A DNA stretch of 60,000 nucleotides from Membranipora membranacea (lineage: Eukaryota; Bryozoa; Gymnolaemata; Cheilostomatida; Membraniporidae): NCBI GenBank assembly GCA_914767715.1, contig OU612066.1:13461001-13521000 (forward strand), read 5' to 3'. Every line of letters starts with the position of its first letter. Within the stretch, counting starts at the first letter, position 1. A program made the position numbers and the translations under genes. The notes below the pieces were generated by a model, which saw only the letters and a program-made list of their open reading frames with translations, was not told the DNA's origin and searched no databases. Of the stretch, positions 1 to 12,677 are shown one piece after another.

Positions 1-269
1 CTCCTGCTCATCTAGAATCTGCAGAACGATTGGCTCTGCGGCTGTTCGTTCTCCGTCAGCGTCCGTTTTAATTAGGGCCACTTTTGCTATAAAAAAACAT
101 GCCAAACGGCAGCATCGAAAATTAAATCTCTGTTGGATTCTTATCAAACTCCAACCAGTTCAAGCTCTTATTGCCCTTATTCAACACGCCGAATATTGGA
201 ATCCTCGGATTAACAGGGGGGTCACAACGCTGACTTGAAAATCCAAAAATTATACCAAGGGAGGGTATC
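1..269 (+). repeat. Partial monomer at left window edge
   Basis: The window opens inside a monomer, just before its PstI site region, and runs to the next phasing ATG at 270. It carries AACGATTGGC after CTGCAG, GCTGTTCG, the short CGAAAATTAAA run and CTCCAACC. These variants place it in the same monomer class as those starting at 939 and 1941, so the 3-monomer HOR of domain A continues leftward beyond the window. Confidence 0.93.
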
Positions 270-1272
270 ATGCTTTTTTTTCGGCCAGATCAAAAAATAG
301 ATTTGCTTCTAACTAACCTCATAAGTAGGAGCAACTCCTGCTCATCTCGAATCTGCAGACCGTTTGGCTCTGCGGCTGTTCGTTCTCCGTCAGCGTCCGT
401 TTTAATTAGGGCCACTTTTGCTATAAAAAAACATGCCAAATGGCAGCATCGGAAAATTAAATCTCTGTCGGATTCTTATCAAACTCCGACCAGTTCATGC
501 TCTTATTGCCCTCATTCAACACTCCGAATATTGGAATCCTCGGATTAACAGGGGGGTCACAACGCTGACTTGAAAATCCAAAAATTATACCAAGGGAGGG
601 TATCATGCTTTTTTTTCGGCCAGATCAAAATATAGATTTGCTTCTAACTAACCTCATAAGGAGCAGCAACTCCTGCTTATCTCGAATCTGCAGACCGTTT
701 GGCTCTGCGGCTTTTCGTTCTCCGTCAGCGTCCGTTTTAATTAGGGCCACTTTTGTTATTAAAAAACATGCCAGACGGCAGCATCGAGAAATTAAATCTC
801 TGTTGGATTCTTATCAAACTCCGACCAGTTCAAGCTCTTATTGCCCTCATTCAACACGCCGAATATTGGAATCCTCGGATTAACAGGGGGTCACAACGCT
901 GACTTGAAAATCCATAAATTATACCAAGGGAGGGTATCATGTTTTTTTTTCGGCCAGATCAAAAAATAGATTTGCTTCTAACTAACCTCATAAGGAAGAG
1001 CAACTCCTGCTCATCTCGAATCTGCAGAACGATTGGCTCTGCGGCTGTTCGTTCTCCGTCAGCGTCCGTTTTAATTAGGGCCACTTTTGCTATAAAAAAA
1101 CATGCCAAACGGCAGCATCGAAAATTAAATCTCTGTTGGATTCTTATCAAACTCCAACCAGTTCAAGCTCTTATTGCCCTTATTCAACACGCCGAATATT
1201 TGAATCCTCGGATTAACAGGGGGGTCACAACGCTGACTTGAAAATCCAAAAATTATACCAAGGGTGGGTATC
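270..1272 (+). repeat. Domain A HOR copy 1 (3 monomers, 1,003 bp)
   Basis: The copy contains monomers at 270 (class 2), 605 (class 3) and 939 (class 1). It pairs with the copy at 1273-2274. Confidence 0.8.
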
Positions 1273-2274
1273 ATGCTTTTTTTTCGGCCAGATCAAAAAA
1301 TAGATTTGCTTCTAACTAACCTCATAAGGAGGAGCAACTCCTGCTCATCTCGAATCTGCAGACCGTTTGGCTCTGCGGCATTTCGTTCTCCGTCAGCGTC
1401 CGTTTTAATTAGGGCCACTGTTGCTATAAAAAAACATGCCAAATGGCAGCATCGGAAAATTAAATCTCTGTCGGATTCTTATCAAACTCCGACCAGTTCA
1501 TGCTCTTATTGCCCTCATTCAACACGCCGAATATTGGAATCCTCGGATTAACAGGGGGTCACAACGCTGACTTGAAAATCCATAAATTATACCAAGGGAG
1601 GGTATCATGTTTTTTTTTCGGCCAGATCAAAAAATAGATTTGCTTCTAACTAACCTCATAAGGAGGAGCAACTCCTGCTCATCTCGAATCTGCAGAACGA
1701 GTGGCTCTGCGGCTGTTCGTTCTCCGTCAGCGTCCGTTTTAATTAGGGCCACTTTTGTTATTAAAAAACATGCCAGACGGCAGCATCGAGAAATTAAATC
1801 TCTGTTGGATTCTTATCAAACTCCGACCAGTTCAAGCTCTTATTGCCCTCATTCAACACGCCGAATATTGGAATCCTCGGATTAACAGGGGGTCACAACG
1901 CTGACTTGAAAATCCATAAATTATACCAAGGGAGGGTATCATGTTTTTTTTTCGGCCAGATCAAAAAATAGATTTGCTTCTAACTAACCTCATAAGGAGG
2001 AGCAACTCCTGCTCATCTCGAATCTGCAGAACGATTGGCTCTGCGGCTGTTCGTTCTCCGTCAGCGTCCGTTTTAATTAGGGCCACTTTTGCTATAAAAA
2101 AACATGCCAAACGGCAGCATCGAAAATTAAATCTCTGTTGGATTCTTATCAAACTCCAACCAGTTCAAGCTCTTATTGCCCTTATTCAACACGCCGAATA
2201 TTTGAATCCTCGGATTAACAGGGGGGTCACAACGCTGACTTGAAAATCCAAAAATTATACCAAGGGAGGGTATC
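1273..2274 (+). repeat. Domain A HOR copy 2 (3 monomers, 1,002 bp)
   Basis: The copy contains monomers at 1273 (class 2), 1607 and 1941 (class 1). The monomer at 1607 is a recombinant: its front half carries class 1 markers (MFFF start, AACGAGTGGC, GCTGTTCG) and its back half carries class 3 markers (TTGTTATT, CCAGACGG). The switch lies at about 1714-1757. Confidence 0.8.
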
Positions 2275-3282
2275 ATGCTTTTTTTTCGGCCAGATCAAAA
2301 AATAGATTTGCTTCTAACTAACCTCATAAGGAGGAGCAACTCCTGCTCATCTCGAATCTGCAGACCGTTTGGCTCTGCGGCATTTCGTTCTCCGTCAGCG
2401 TCCGTTTTAATTAGGGCCACTGTTGCTATAAAAAAAACATGCCAAATGGCAGCATCGGAAAATTAAATCTCTGTCGGATTCTTATCAAACTCCGACCAGT
2501 TCATGCTCTTATTGCCCTCATTCAACACTCCGAATATTGGAATCCTCGGATTAACAGGGGGGTCACAACGCTGACTTGAAAATCCAAAAATTATACCAAG
2601 GGAGGGTATCATGCTTTTTTTTCGGCCAGATCAAAATATAGATTTGCTTCTAACTAACCTCATAAGGAGCAGCAACTCCTGCTTATCTCGAATCTGCAGA
2701 CCGTTTGGCTCTGCGGCTTTTCGTTCTCCGTCAGCGTCCGTTTTCATTAGGGCCTCTTTTGCTATAAAAAAACATGCTAAACGCCAGCATCGAAAAATTA
2801 AATCTCTGTTGGATTCTTACCAAACTCCGACCAGTTCAAGCTCCTATTGCCCTCATTCAACACGCCGAATATTGGAATCCTCGGATTAACAGGGGGGTCA
2901 CAACGCTGACTTGAAAATCCAAAAATTATACCAAGGGAGGGTATCATGCGTTTTTTTCGGCCAGATCAAAAAATAGATTTGCTTCTAACTAACCTCATAA
3001 GGAGGAGCAACTGCTGCTCATCTCGAATCTGCAGACCCTTTTGCTCTGCGGCTTTTCGTTCTCCGTCAGCGTCCGTTTTAATTAGGGCCACTTTTGCTAT
3101 AAAAAAACATGCCAAACGGCAGCATCTAAAAATTAAATCTCTGTTGGATTCTTATCAAACTCCGACCAGTTCAAGCTCTTAATGCCCTCATTCAACACGC
3201 CTAATTTATTGGAATCCTCGGATCAACACGGGGGTAACAACGCTGACTTGAAAATCCAAAAATTATACCAAGGGAGGGTATC

Positions 3283-4289
3283 ATGCTTTTTTTTTGGCCA
3301 GATCAAAAATTAGATTTGCTTCTAACTAACCTCATGAGGAGGAGCAACTCCTGCTCATCTCGAATCTGCAGAGCGTTTGGCTCTGCGGCTTTTCGTTCTC
3401 CGTCAGCGTCCGTTTTAATTAGGGCCACTTTTGCTATAAAAAAACATGCCAAACGGCAGCATCGAAAAATTAAATCTTTGTTGGATTCTTATCAAACTCC
3501 GACCAGTTCAAGCTGTTATTGCCCTCATTCAACACGCCGAATATTGGACTCCTCGGATTAACATGGGGGTCACAACGCTGACTTGAAAATGCATAAATTA
3601 TACCAAGGGAGGGTATCATGCTTTTTTTTCGGCCAGATCAAAAAATAGATTTGCTTCTAACTAACCTCATAAGGAGGAGCAACTCCTGCTCATCTCGAAC
3701 CTGCAGACAGTTTGGCTCTGCGGCTTTTCGTTCTCCGTCAGCGTCCGTTTTAACTAGGGCCACTTTTGCTATACAAAAACATGCCAAACGGCAGCATCGA
3801 AAAATTAAATCTCTGTTGGATTCTTATCAAACTCTGACCAGTTCAAGCTCTTATTGCCCTCATTCAACGCGCCGAATATTGGAATCCTCGGATTAACAGG
3901 AGTGTCACAACGCTGACTTGAAAATCCAACATTTATACCAAGGGAGGGTATCATGCTTTTTTTTCGGCCAGATCAAATAATAGATTTTCTTCAAACTAAC
4001 CTCATAAGGAGGAGCAACTCCTGCTCATCTCGAATCTGCAGACCGTTTGGCTCTGCGGCTTTTCGTTCTCCGTCAGCTTCCGTTTTAATTAGGGCCCCTT
4101 TTACTATAAAAAAACATGCCAAAAGGCAGCATCTAAAAATTAAATCTCTGTTGGATTCTTATCAAACTCCGACCAGTTCAAGCTCTTAATGCCCTCATTC
4201 AACACGCCTAATATATTGGAATCCTCGGATTAACACGGGGGTAACAACGCTGACTTGAAAATCAAAAAATTATACCAAGGGAGGGTATC
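3283..4289 (+). repeat. Domain B trimer block, copy 1 (1,007 bp)
   Basis: Monomers at 3283, 3618 and 3953 (335 + 335 + 337 bp) carry three class signatures in fixed order: TTTGGCC/ATGAGG, then CGAACCTGCAGACAG, then AAATAATAGATTTTC with the 337-bp insertion. The same trimer occurs at 6303-7309 and, directly after it, at 7310-8316. The order also extends one monomer further, since 4290 matches 8317 at a constant 4,027-bp offset (12 monomers). Confidence 0.88.
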
Positions 4290-5630
4290 ATGCTTTTTTT
4301 TTGGCCAGATCAAAAATTAGATTTGCTTCTAACTAACCTCATAAGGAGAAGCAACTCCTGCTCATCTCGAATCTGCAGACCGTTTGGCTCTGCGGCTTTT
4401 CGTTCTCCGTCAGCGTCCGTTTTAATTAGGGCCCCTTTTACTATAAAAAAACATGCCAAAAGGCAGCATCTAAAAATTAAATCTCTGTTGGATTCTTATC
4501 AAACTCCGACCAGTTCAAGCTCTTAATGCCCTCATTCAACACGCCTAATATATTGGAATCCTCGGATCAACACGGGGGTAACAACGCTGACTTGAAAATC
4601 CAAAAATTATACCAAGGGAGGGTATCATGCTTTTTTTTTGGCCAGATCAAAAATTAGATTTGCTTCTAACTAACCTCATGAGGAGGAGCAACTCCTGCTC
4701 ATCTCGAATCTGCAGACCGTTTGGCTCTGCGGCTTTTCGTTCTCCGTCAGCGTCCGTTTTAATTAGGGCCACTTTTGCTATAAAAAAACATGCCAAACGG
4801 CAGCATCGAAAAATTAAATCTCTGTTGGATTCTTATCAAACTCCGACCAGTTCAAGCTCTTATTGCCCTCATTCAACACGCCGAATATTGGAATCCTCGG
4901 ATTAACAGGGGGGTCACAACGCTGACTTGAAAATCCAAAAATTTTACCAAGGGAGGGTATCATGCTTTTTTTTCGGCCAGATCAAAATATAGATTTGCTT
5001 CTAACTAACCTCATAAGGAGGAGCAACTCCTGCTTATCTCGAATCTGCAGACCGTTTGGCTCTGCAGCTTTTCGTTCTCTGTCAGCGTCCGTTTTGATTA
5101 GGGCCACTTTTGCTACAAAAAAACATGCCAAACGGCAGCATCGAAAAATTAAATCTCTGTTGGATTCTTATCAAACTCCGACCAGTTCAAGCTCTTCTTG
5201 CCCTCATTCAACACGCCGAATATTGGAATCCTCGGATTAACAGGGGGGTCACAACGCTGACTTGAAAATCCAAAAATTATACCAAGGGAGGGTATCATGC
5301 TTTTTTTTCGGCCAGATCAAATAATAGATTTGCTTCTAACTAACCTCATAAGGAGGAGCAACTCCTGCTCATCTCGAATCTGCAGACCGTTTGACTCTGC
5401 GGCTTTTCGTTCTCCGTCAGCGTCCGTTTTAATTAGGGCCACTTTTGCTATAAAAAACTTGCCAAACGGCAGCATCGAAAAATTAAATCTCTGTTGGATT
5501 CTTATCAAACTCCGACCAGTTCAAGCTCTTATTGCCCTCATTCAACACGCCGAATATTGGAATCCTCGGATTAACAGGGGGGTCAAAACGCTGACTTGAA
5601 AATCCAAAAATTATACCAAGGGAGGGTATC

Positions 5631-6972
5631 ATGCTTTTTTTTCGGCCAGATCAAAAAATAGATTTGCTTCTAACTAACCTCATAAGGAGGAGCAACTCCT
5701 GCTCATCTCGAATCTGCAGACCGTTTGGCTCTGCGGCTTTTCGTTCTCCGTCAGCGTCCGTTTTAATTAGGGCCACTTTTGCTATACAAAAACATGCCAA
5801 ACGGCAGCATCGAAAAATTAAATCTCTGTTGGATTCTTATCAAACTCTGACCAGTTCAAGCTCTTATTGCCCTCATTCAACCCGCCGAATATTGGAATCC
5901 TCGGATTAACAGGGGGGTCACAACGCTGACTTGAAAATCCAACAATTATTCCAAGGGAGGGTATCATGCTTTTTTTTCGGCCAGATCAAAAAATAGATTT
6001 TCTTCTAACAAACCTCATAAGGAGAAGCAACTCCTGCTCATCTCGAATCTGCAGACCGTTTGGCTCTGCGGCTTTTCGTTCTCCGTCAGCGTCCGTTTTA
6101 ATTAGGGCCCCTTTTACTATAAAAAAACATGCCAAAAGGCAGCAGCTAAAAATTAAATCTCTGTTGGATTCTTATCAAACTCCGACCAGTTCAAGCTCTT
6201 AATGCCCTCATTCAACACGCCTAATATATTGGAATCCTCGGATCAACACGGGGGTAACAACGCTGACTTGAAAATCCAAAAATTATACCAAGGGAGGGTA
6301 TCATGCTTTTTTTTTGGCCAGATCAAAAATTAGATTTGCTTCTAACTAACCTCATGAGGAGGAGCAACTCCTGCTCATCTCGAATCTGCAGAGCGTTTGG
6401 CTCTGCGGCTTTTCGTTCTCCGTCAGCGTCCGTTTTAATTAGGGCCACTTTTGCTATAAAAAAACATGCCAAACGGCAGCATCGAAAAATTAAATCTTTG
6501 TTGGATTCTTATCAAACTCCGACCAGTTCAAGCTGTTATTGCCCTCATTCAACACGCCGAATATTGGACTCCTCGGATTAACATGGGGGTCACAACGCTG
6601 ACTTGAAAATGCATAAATTATACCAAGGGAGGGTATCATGCTTTTTTTTCGGCCAGATCAAAAAATAGATTTGCTTCTAACTAACCTCATAAGGAGGAGC
6701 AACTCCTGCTCATCTCGAACCTGCAGACAGTTTGGCTCTGCGGCTTTTCGTTCTCCGTCAGCGTCCGTTTTAACTAGGGCCACTTTTGCTATAAAAAAAC
6801 ATGCCAAACGGCAGCATCGAAAAATTAAATCTCTGTTGGATTCTTATCAAACTCTGACCAGTTCAAGCTCTTATTGCCCTCATTCAACGCGCCGAATATT
6901 GGAATCCTCGGATTAACAGGGGTGTCACAACGCTGACTTGAAAATCCAACATTTATACCAAGGGAGGGTATC
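5631..6972 (+). repeat. Domain B tetramer block, copy 1
   Basis: Monomers at 5631, 5966, 6303 and 6638 recur in the same order at 11334-12677 (offset 5,703 bp, 17 monomers) and 13682-15024 (offset 8,051 bp, 24 monomers). Shared markers include the rare CAACCCGCCGAAT in the first monomer at all three places and ATTATTCC at the first junction in the first two. With the preceding pair at 4962 and 5297, the 8,051-bp correspondence with 13013 onward extends over six monomers. Confidence 0.82.
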
Positions 6973-7309
6973 ATGCTTTTTTTTCGGCCAGATCAAATAA
7001 TAGATTTTCTTCAAACTAACCTCATAAGGAGGAGCAACTCCTGCTCATCTCGAATCTGCAGACCGTTTGGCTCTGCGGCTTTTCGTTCTCCGTCAGCTTC
7101 CGTTTTAATTAGGGCCCCTTTTACTATAAAAAAACATGCCAAAAGGCACCATCTAAAAATTAAATCTCTGTTGGATTCTTATCAAACTCCGACCAGTTCA
7201 AGCTCTTAATGCCCTCATTCAACACGCCTAATATATTGGAATCCTCGGATTAACACGGGGGTAACAACGCTGACTTGAAAATCCAAAAATTATACCAAGG
7301 GAGGGTATC
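6303..7309 (+). repeat. Domain B trimer block, copy 2 (1,007 bp)
   Basis: This copy is nearly identical to the adjacent copy at 7310-8316. The differences I see include ATAAAAAAAC versus ATACAAAAAC in the middle monomer and AACGCGCC versus AACACGCC near its end. The two form a perfect-register tandem duplication of a three-monomer unit. Confidence 0.9.
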
Positions 7310-8316
7310 ATGCTTTTTTTTTGGCCAGATCAAAAATTAGATTTGCTTCTAACTAACCTCATGAGGAGGAGCAACTCCTGCTCATCTCGAATCTGCAGAG
7401 CGTTTGGCTCTGCGGCTTTTCGTTCTCCGTCAGCGTCCGTTTTAATTAGGGCCACTTTTGCTATAAAAAAACATGCCAAACGGCAGCATCGAAAAATTAA
7501 ATCTTTGTTGGATTCTTATCAAACTCCGACCAGTTCAAGCTGTTATTGCCCTCATTCAACACGCCGAATATTGGACTCCTCGGATTAACATGGGGGTCAC
7601 AACGCTGACTTGAAAATGCATAAATTATACCAAGGGAGGGTATCATGCTTTTTTTTCGGCCAGATCAAAAAATAGATTTGCTTCTAACTAACCTCATAAG
7701 GAGGAGCAACTCCTGCTCATCTCGAACCTGCAGACAGTTTGGCTCTGCGGCTTTTCGTTCTCCGTCAGCGTCCGTTTTAACTAGGGCCACTTTTGCTATA
7801 CAAAAACATGCCAAACGGCAGCATCGAAAAATTAAATCTCTGTTGGATTCTTATCAAACTCTGACCAGTTCAAGCTCTTATTGCCCTCATTCAACACGCC
7901 GAATATTGGAATCCTCGGATTAACAGGGGTGTCACAACGCTGACTTGAAAATCCAACATTTATACCAAGGGAGGGTATCATGCTTTTTTTTCGGCCAGAT
8001 CAAATAATAGATTTTCTTCAAACTAACCTCATAAGGAGGAGCAACTCCTGCTCATCTCGAATCTGCAGACCGTTTGGCTCTGCGGCTTTTCGTTCTCCGT
8101 CAGCTTCCGTTTTAATTAGGGCCCCTTTTACTATAAAAAAACATGCCAAAAGGCACCATCTAAAAATTAAATCTCTGTTGGATTCTTATCAAACTCCGAC
8201 CAGTTCAAGCTCTTAATGCCCTCATTCAACACGCCTAATATATTGGAATCCTCGGATTAACACGGGGGTAACAACGCTGACTTGAAAATCCAAAAATTAT
8301 ACCAAGGGAGAGTATC
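7310..8316 (+). repeat. Domain B trimer block, copy 3 (1,007 bp)
   Basis: This is the tandem partner of 6303-7309, with monomers at 7310, 7645 and 7980. A fourth partial recurrence follows at 8654-9323 (first two classes only), after which the order breaks down into recombinant monomers at 9324 and 9661. Confidence 0.9.
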
Positions 8317-10663
8317 ATGCTTTTTTTTTGGCCAGATCAAAAATTAGATTTGCTTCTAACTAACCTCATAAGGAGAAGCAACTCCTGCTCATCTCGAATC
8401 TGCAGACCGTTTGGCTCTGCGGCTTTTCGTTCTCCGTCAGCGTCCGTTTTAATTAGGGCCCCTTTTAATATAAAAAAACATGCCAAAAGGCAGCATCTAA
8501 AAATTAAATCTCTGTTGGATTCTTATCAAACTCCGACCAGTTCAAGCTCTTAATGCCCTCATTCAACACGCCTAATATATTGGAATCCTCGGATCAACAC
8601 GGGGGTAACAACGCTGACTTGAAAATCCAAAAATTATACCAAGGGAGGGTATCATGCTTTTTTTTTGGCCAGATCAAAAATTATATTTGCTTCTAACTAA
8701 CCTCATGAGGAGGAGCAACTCCTGCTCATCTCGAATCTGCAGAGCGTTTGGCTCTGCGGCTTTTCGTTCTCCGTCAGCGTCCGTTTTAATTAGGGCCACT
8801 TTTGCTATAAAAAAACATGCCAAACGGCAGCATCGAAAAATTAAATCTCTGTTGGATTCTTATCAAACTCCGACCAGTTCAAGCTGTTATTGCCCTCATT
8901 GAACACGCCGAATATTGGACTCCTCGGATTAACAGGGGGGTCACAACGCTGACTTGAAAATGCAAAAATTATACCAAGGGAGGGTATAATGCTTTTTTTT
9001 CGGCCAGATCAAAAAATAGATTTGCTTCTAACTAACCTCATAAGGAGGAGCAACTCCTGCTCATCTCGAACCTGCAGACAGTTTGGCTCTGCGGCTTTTC
9101 GTTCTCCGTCAGCGTCCGTTTTAACTAGGGCCACTTTTGCTATACAAAAACATGCCAAACGGCAGCATCGAAAAATTAAATCTCTGTTGGATTCTTATCA
9201 AACTCTGACCAGTTCAAGCTCTTATTGCCCTCATTCAACGCGCCGAATATTGGAATCCTCGGATTAACAGGGGTGTCACAACGCTGACTTGAAAATCCAA
9301 CATTTATACCAAGGGAGGGTATCATGCTTTTTTTTTGGCCAGATCAAAAATTAGATTTGCTTCTAACTAACCTCATGAGGAGGAGCAACTCCTGCTCATC
9401 TCGAATCTGCAGAGCGTTTGGCTCTGCGGCTTTTCGTTCTCCGTCAGCGTCCGTTTTTATTAGGGCCCCTTTTACTATAAAAAAACATGCCAAAAGGCAG
9501 CATCTAAAAATTAAATCTCTGTTGGATTCTTATCAAACTCCGACCAGTTCAAGCTCTTAATGCCCTCATTCAACACGCCTAATATATTGGAATCCTCGGA
9601 TTAACACGGGGGTAACAACGCCGACTTGAAAATCCAAAAATTATACCAAGGGAGGGTGTCATGCTTTTTTTTGGCCAGACCAAAAATTAGATTTGCTTCT
9701 AACTAACCTCATGAGGAGGAGCAACTCCCGCTCATCTCGAATCTGCAGAGCGTTTGGCTCTGCGGCTTTTCGTTCTCCGTCAGCGTCCGTTTTAACTAGG
9801 GCCACTTTTGCTATACAAAAACATGCCAAACGGCAGCATCGAAAAATTAAATCTCTGTTGGATTCTTATCAAACTCTGACCAGTTCAAGCTCTTATTGCC
9901 CTCATTCAACGCGCCGAATATTGGAATCCTCGGATTAACAGGGGGGTCACAACGCTGACTTGAAAATCCAACAATTATACCAAGGGAGGGTATCATGCTT
10001 TTTTTTCGGCCAAATCAAATAATAGAATTTCTTCAAACTAACCTCATAAGGAGGAGCAACTCCTGCTCATCTCGAATCTGCAGACCGTTTGGCTCTGCGG
10101 CTTTTCGTTCTCCGTCAGCGTCCGTTTTAATTAGGGCCCCTTTTACTATAAAAAAACATGCCAAACGGCAGCATCGAAAAATTAAATCTCTGTTGGATTC
10201 TTATCAAACTCCGACGAGTTCAAGCTCTTATTGCCCTCATTCAACACGCCGAATATTTGAATCCTCGGATTAACAGGGGGGTCACAACGCTGAGTTGAAA
10301 ATCCAAAAATTATACCAAGGGAGGGTATCATGCTTTATTTTCGGCCTGAGCAAAAAATAGATTTGCTTCTAACTAACCTCATAAGGAGGAGCAACTCCTG
10401 CTTATCTCGAATCTGCAGACCGTTTGACTCTGCGGCTTTTCGTTCTCCGTCAGCGTCCGTTTTAATTAGGGCCACTTTTGCTATAAAAAACTTGCCAAAC
10501 GGCAGCATCAAAAAATTAAATCTCTGTTGGATTCTTATCAAACTCCGACCAGTTCAAGCTCTTATTGCCCTCATTCAACACGCCGAATATTAGAATCCTC
10601 GGATTAACAGGGGGGTCACAACGCTGACTTGAAAATCCAAAAATTATACCAAGGGAGGGTATC

Positions 10664-11333
10664 ATGCTTTTTTTTCGGCCAGATCAAAAAATAGATTTGC
10701 TTCTAACTAACCTCATAAGGAGGAGCAACTCCTGCTCATCTCGAATCTGCAGACCGTTTGGCTCTGCGGCTTTTCGTTCTCCGTCAGCGTCCGTTTTAAT
10801 TAGGGCCACTTTTGCTATACAAAAACATGCCAAACGGCAGCATCGAAAAATTAAATCTCTGTTGGATTGTTATCAAACTCCGACCAGTTCAAGCTCTTCT
10901 TGCCCTCATTCAACACGCCGAATATTGGAATCCTCGGATTAACAGGGGGGTCACAACGCTGACTTGAAAATCCAAAAATTATACCAAGGGAGGGTATCAT
11001 GCTTTTTTTTCGGCCAGATCAAATAATAGATTTTCTTCAAACTAACCTCATAAGGAGGAGCAACTCCTGCTCATCTCGAATCTGCAGACCGTTTGGCTCT
11101 GCGGCTTTTCGTTCTCCGTCAGCGTCCGTTTTAATTAGGGCCCCTTTTACTATAAAAAAACATGCCAAAAGGCAGCATCTAAAAATTAAATCTCTGTTGG
11201 ATTCTTATCAACCTCTGACCAGTTCAAGCTCTTATTGCCCTCATTCAACGCGCCGAATATTGGAATCCTCGGATTAACAGGGGGGTCACAACGCTGACTT
11301 GAAAATCCAACAATTATACCATGGTAGGGTATC
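10664..11333 (+). repeat. Two-monomer segment repeated at 17373-18042
   Basis: Monomers at 10664 and 10999 correspond to 17373 and 17708 at a constant 6,709-bp offset (20 monomers). Shared rare markers are GGATTGTTATC in the first monomer, and a junction altered to TACCATGGTA at the end (11317-11326 and 18026-18035). Flanking monomers differ, so this is a short block moved or retained through exchange. Confidence 0.8.
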
Positions 11334-12677
11334 ATGCTTATTTTTCGGCCAGATCAAAAAATAGATTTGCTTCTAACTAACCTCATAAGGAGGAGCAACT
11401 CCTGCTCATCTCGAATCTGCAGACCGTTTGGCTCTGCGGCTTTTCGTTCTCCGTCAGCGTCCGTTTTAATTAGGGCCACTTTTGCTATACAAAAACATGC
11501 CAAACGGCAGCATCGAAAAATTAAATCTCTGTTGGATTCTTATCAAACTCTGACCAGTTCAAGCTCTTATTGCCCTCATTCAACCCGCCGAATATTGGAA
11601 TCCTCGGATTAACAGGGGGGTCACAACGCTGACTTGAAAATCCAACAATTATTCCAAGGGAGGGTATCATGCTTTTTTTTCGGCCAGATCAAAAAATAGA
11701 TTTTCTTCTAACTAACCTCATAAGGAGAAGCAACTCCTGCTCATCTCGAATCTGCGGACCGTTTGGCTCTGCGGCTTTTCGTTCTCCGTCAGCGTCCGTT
11801 TTAATTAGGGCCCCTTTTACTATAAAAAAACATGCCAAAAGGCAGCATCTAAAAATTAAATCTCTGTTGGATTCTTATCAAACTCCGACCAGTTCAAGCT
11901 CTTAATGCCCTCATTCAACACGCCTAATATATTGGAATCCTCGGATTAACACGGGGGTAACAACGCTGACTTGAAAATCCAAAAATTATACCAAGGGAGG
12001 GTATCATGCTTTTTTTATGGCCAGATCAAAAATTAGATTTGCTTCTAACTAACCTCATGAGGAGGAGCAACTCCTGCTCATCTCGAATCTGCAGAGCGTT
12101 TGGCTCTGCGGCTTTTCGTTCTCCGTCAGCGTCCGTTTTAATTAGGGCCACTTTTGCTATAAAAAAACATGCCAAACGGCAGCATCGAAAAATTAAATCT
12201 CTGTTGGATTCTTATCAAACTCCGACCAGTTCAAGCTGTTATTGCCCTCATTCAACACGCCGAATATTGGACTCCTCGGATTAACAGGGGGGTCACAACG
12301 CTGACTTGAAAATGCAAAAATTATACCAAGGGAGGGTATCATGCTTTTTTTTCGGCCAGATCAAAAAATAGATTTGCTTCTAACTAACCTCATAAGGAGG
12401 AGCAACTCCTGCTCATCTCGAACCTGCAGACAGTTTGGCTCTGCGGCTTTTCGTTCTCCGTCAGCGTCCGTTTTAACTAGGGCCACTTTTGCTATACAAA
12501 AACATGCCAAACGGCAGCATCGAAAAATTAAATCTCTGTTGGATTCTTATCAAACTCCGACCAGTTCAAGCTCTTAATGCCCTCATTCAACACGCCTAAT
12601 ATATTGGAATCCTCGGATTAACACGGGAGTAACAACGCTGACTTGAAAATCCAAAAATTTTACCAAGGGAGGGTATC
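11334..12677 (+). repeat. Domain B tetramer block, copy 2
   Basis: Monomers at 11334, 11669, 12006 and 12341 match those starting at 5631. The monomer at 11669 has lost the PstI site: CTGCGG at 11752-11757 instead of CTGCAG. The last monomer ends as a 337-bp type, unlike its counterpart at 6638, so the match breaks inside it. Confidence 0.8.

Larger units (their letters stand above)
1..2945 (+). repeat. Domain A: 3-monomer HOR, about 1,002 bp
   Basis: Monomers start at 270, 605, 939, 1273, 1607, 1941, 2275 and 2611. Three classes alternate. Class 1 has AACGATTGGC or AACGAGTGGC after the PstI site, GCTGTTCG and CTCCAACC (partial 1-269, then 939 and 1941). Class 2 has AAATGGCAGCATCGG, CTGTCGG and TTCATGCTC (270, 1273, 2275). 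Class 3 has TTGTTATT and CCAGACGGCAGC (605, 1607; the monomer at 2611 shares only its front half). Spacing of like monomers is 1,002-1,003 bp. Monomers in this domain are mostly 334 bp long because of one-base losses in the A and G runs. None of these class markers is the norm further right, so domain A looks like a separately homogenised block. Confidence 0.85.
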
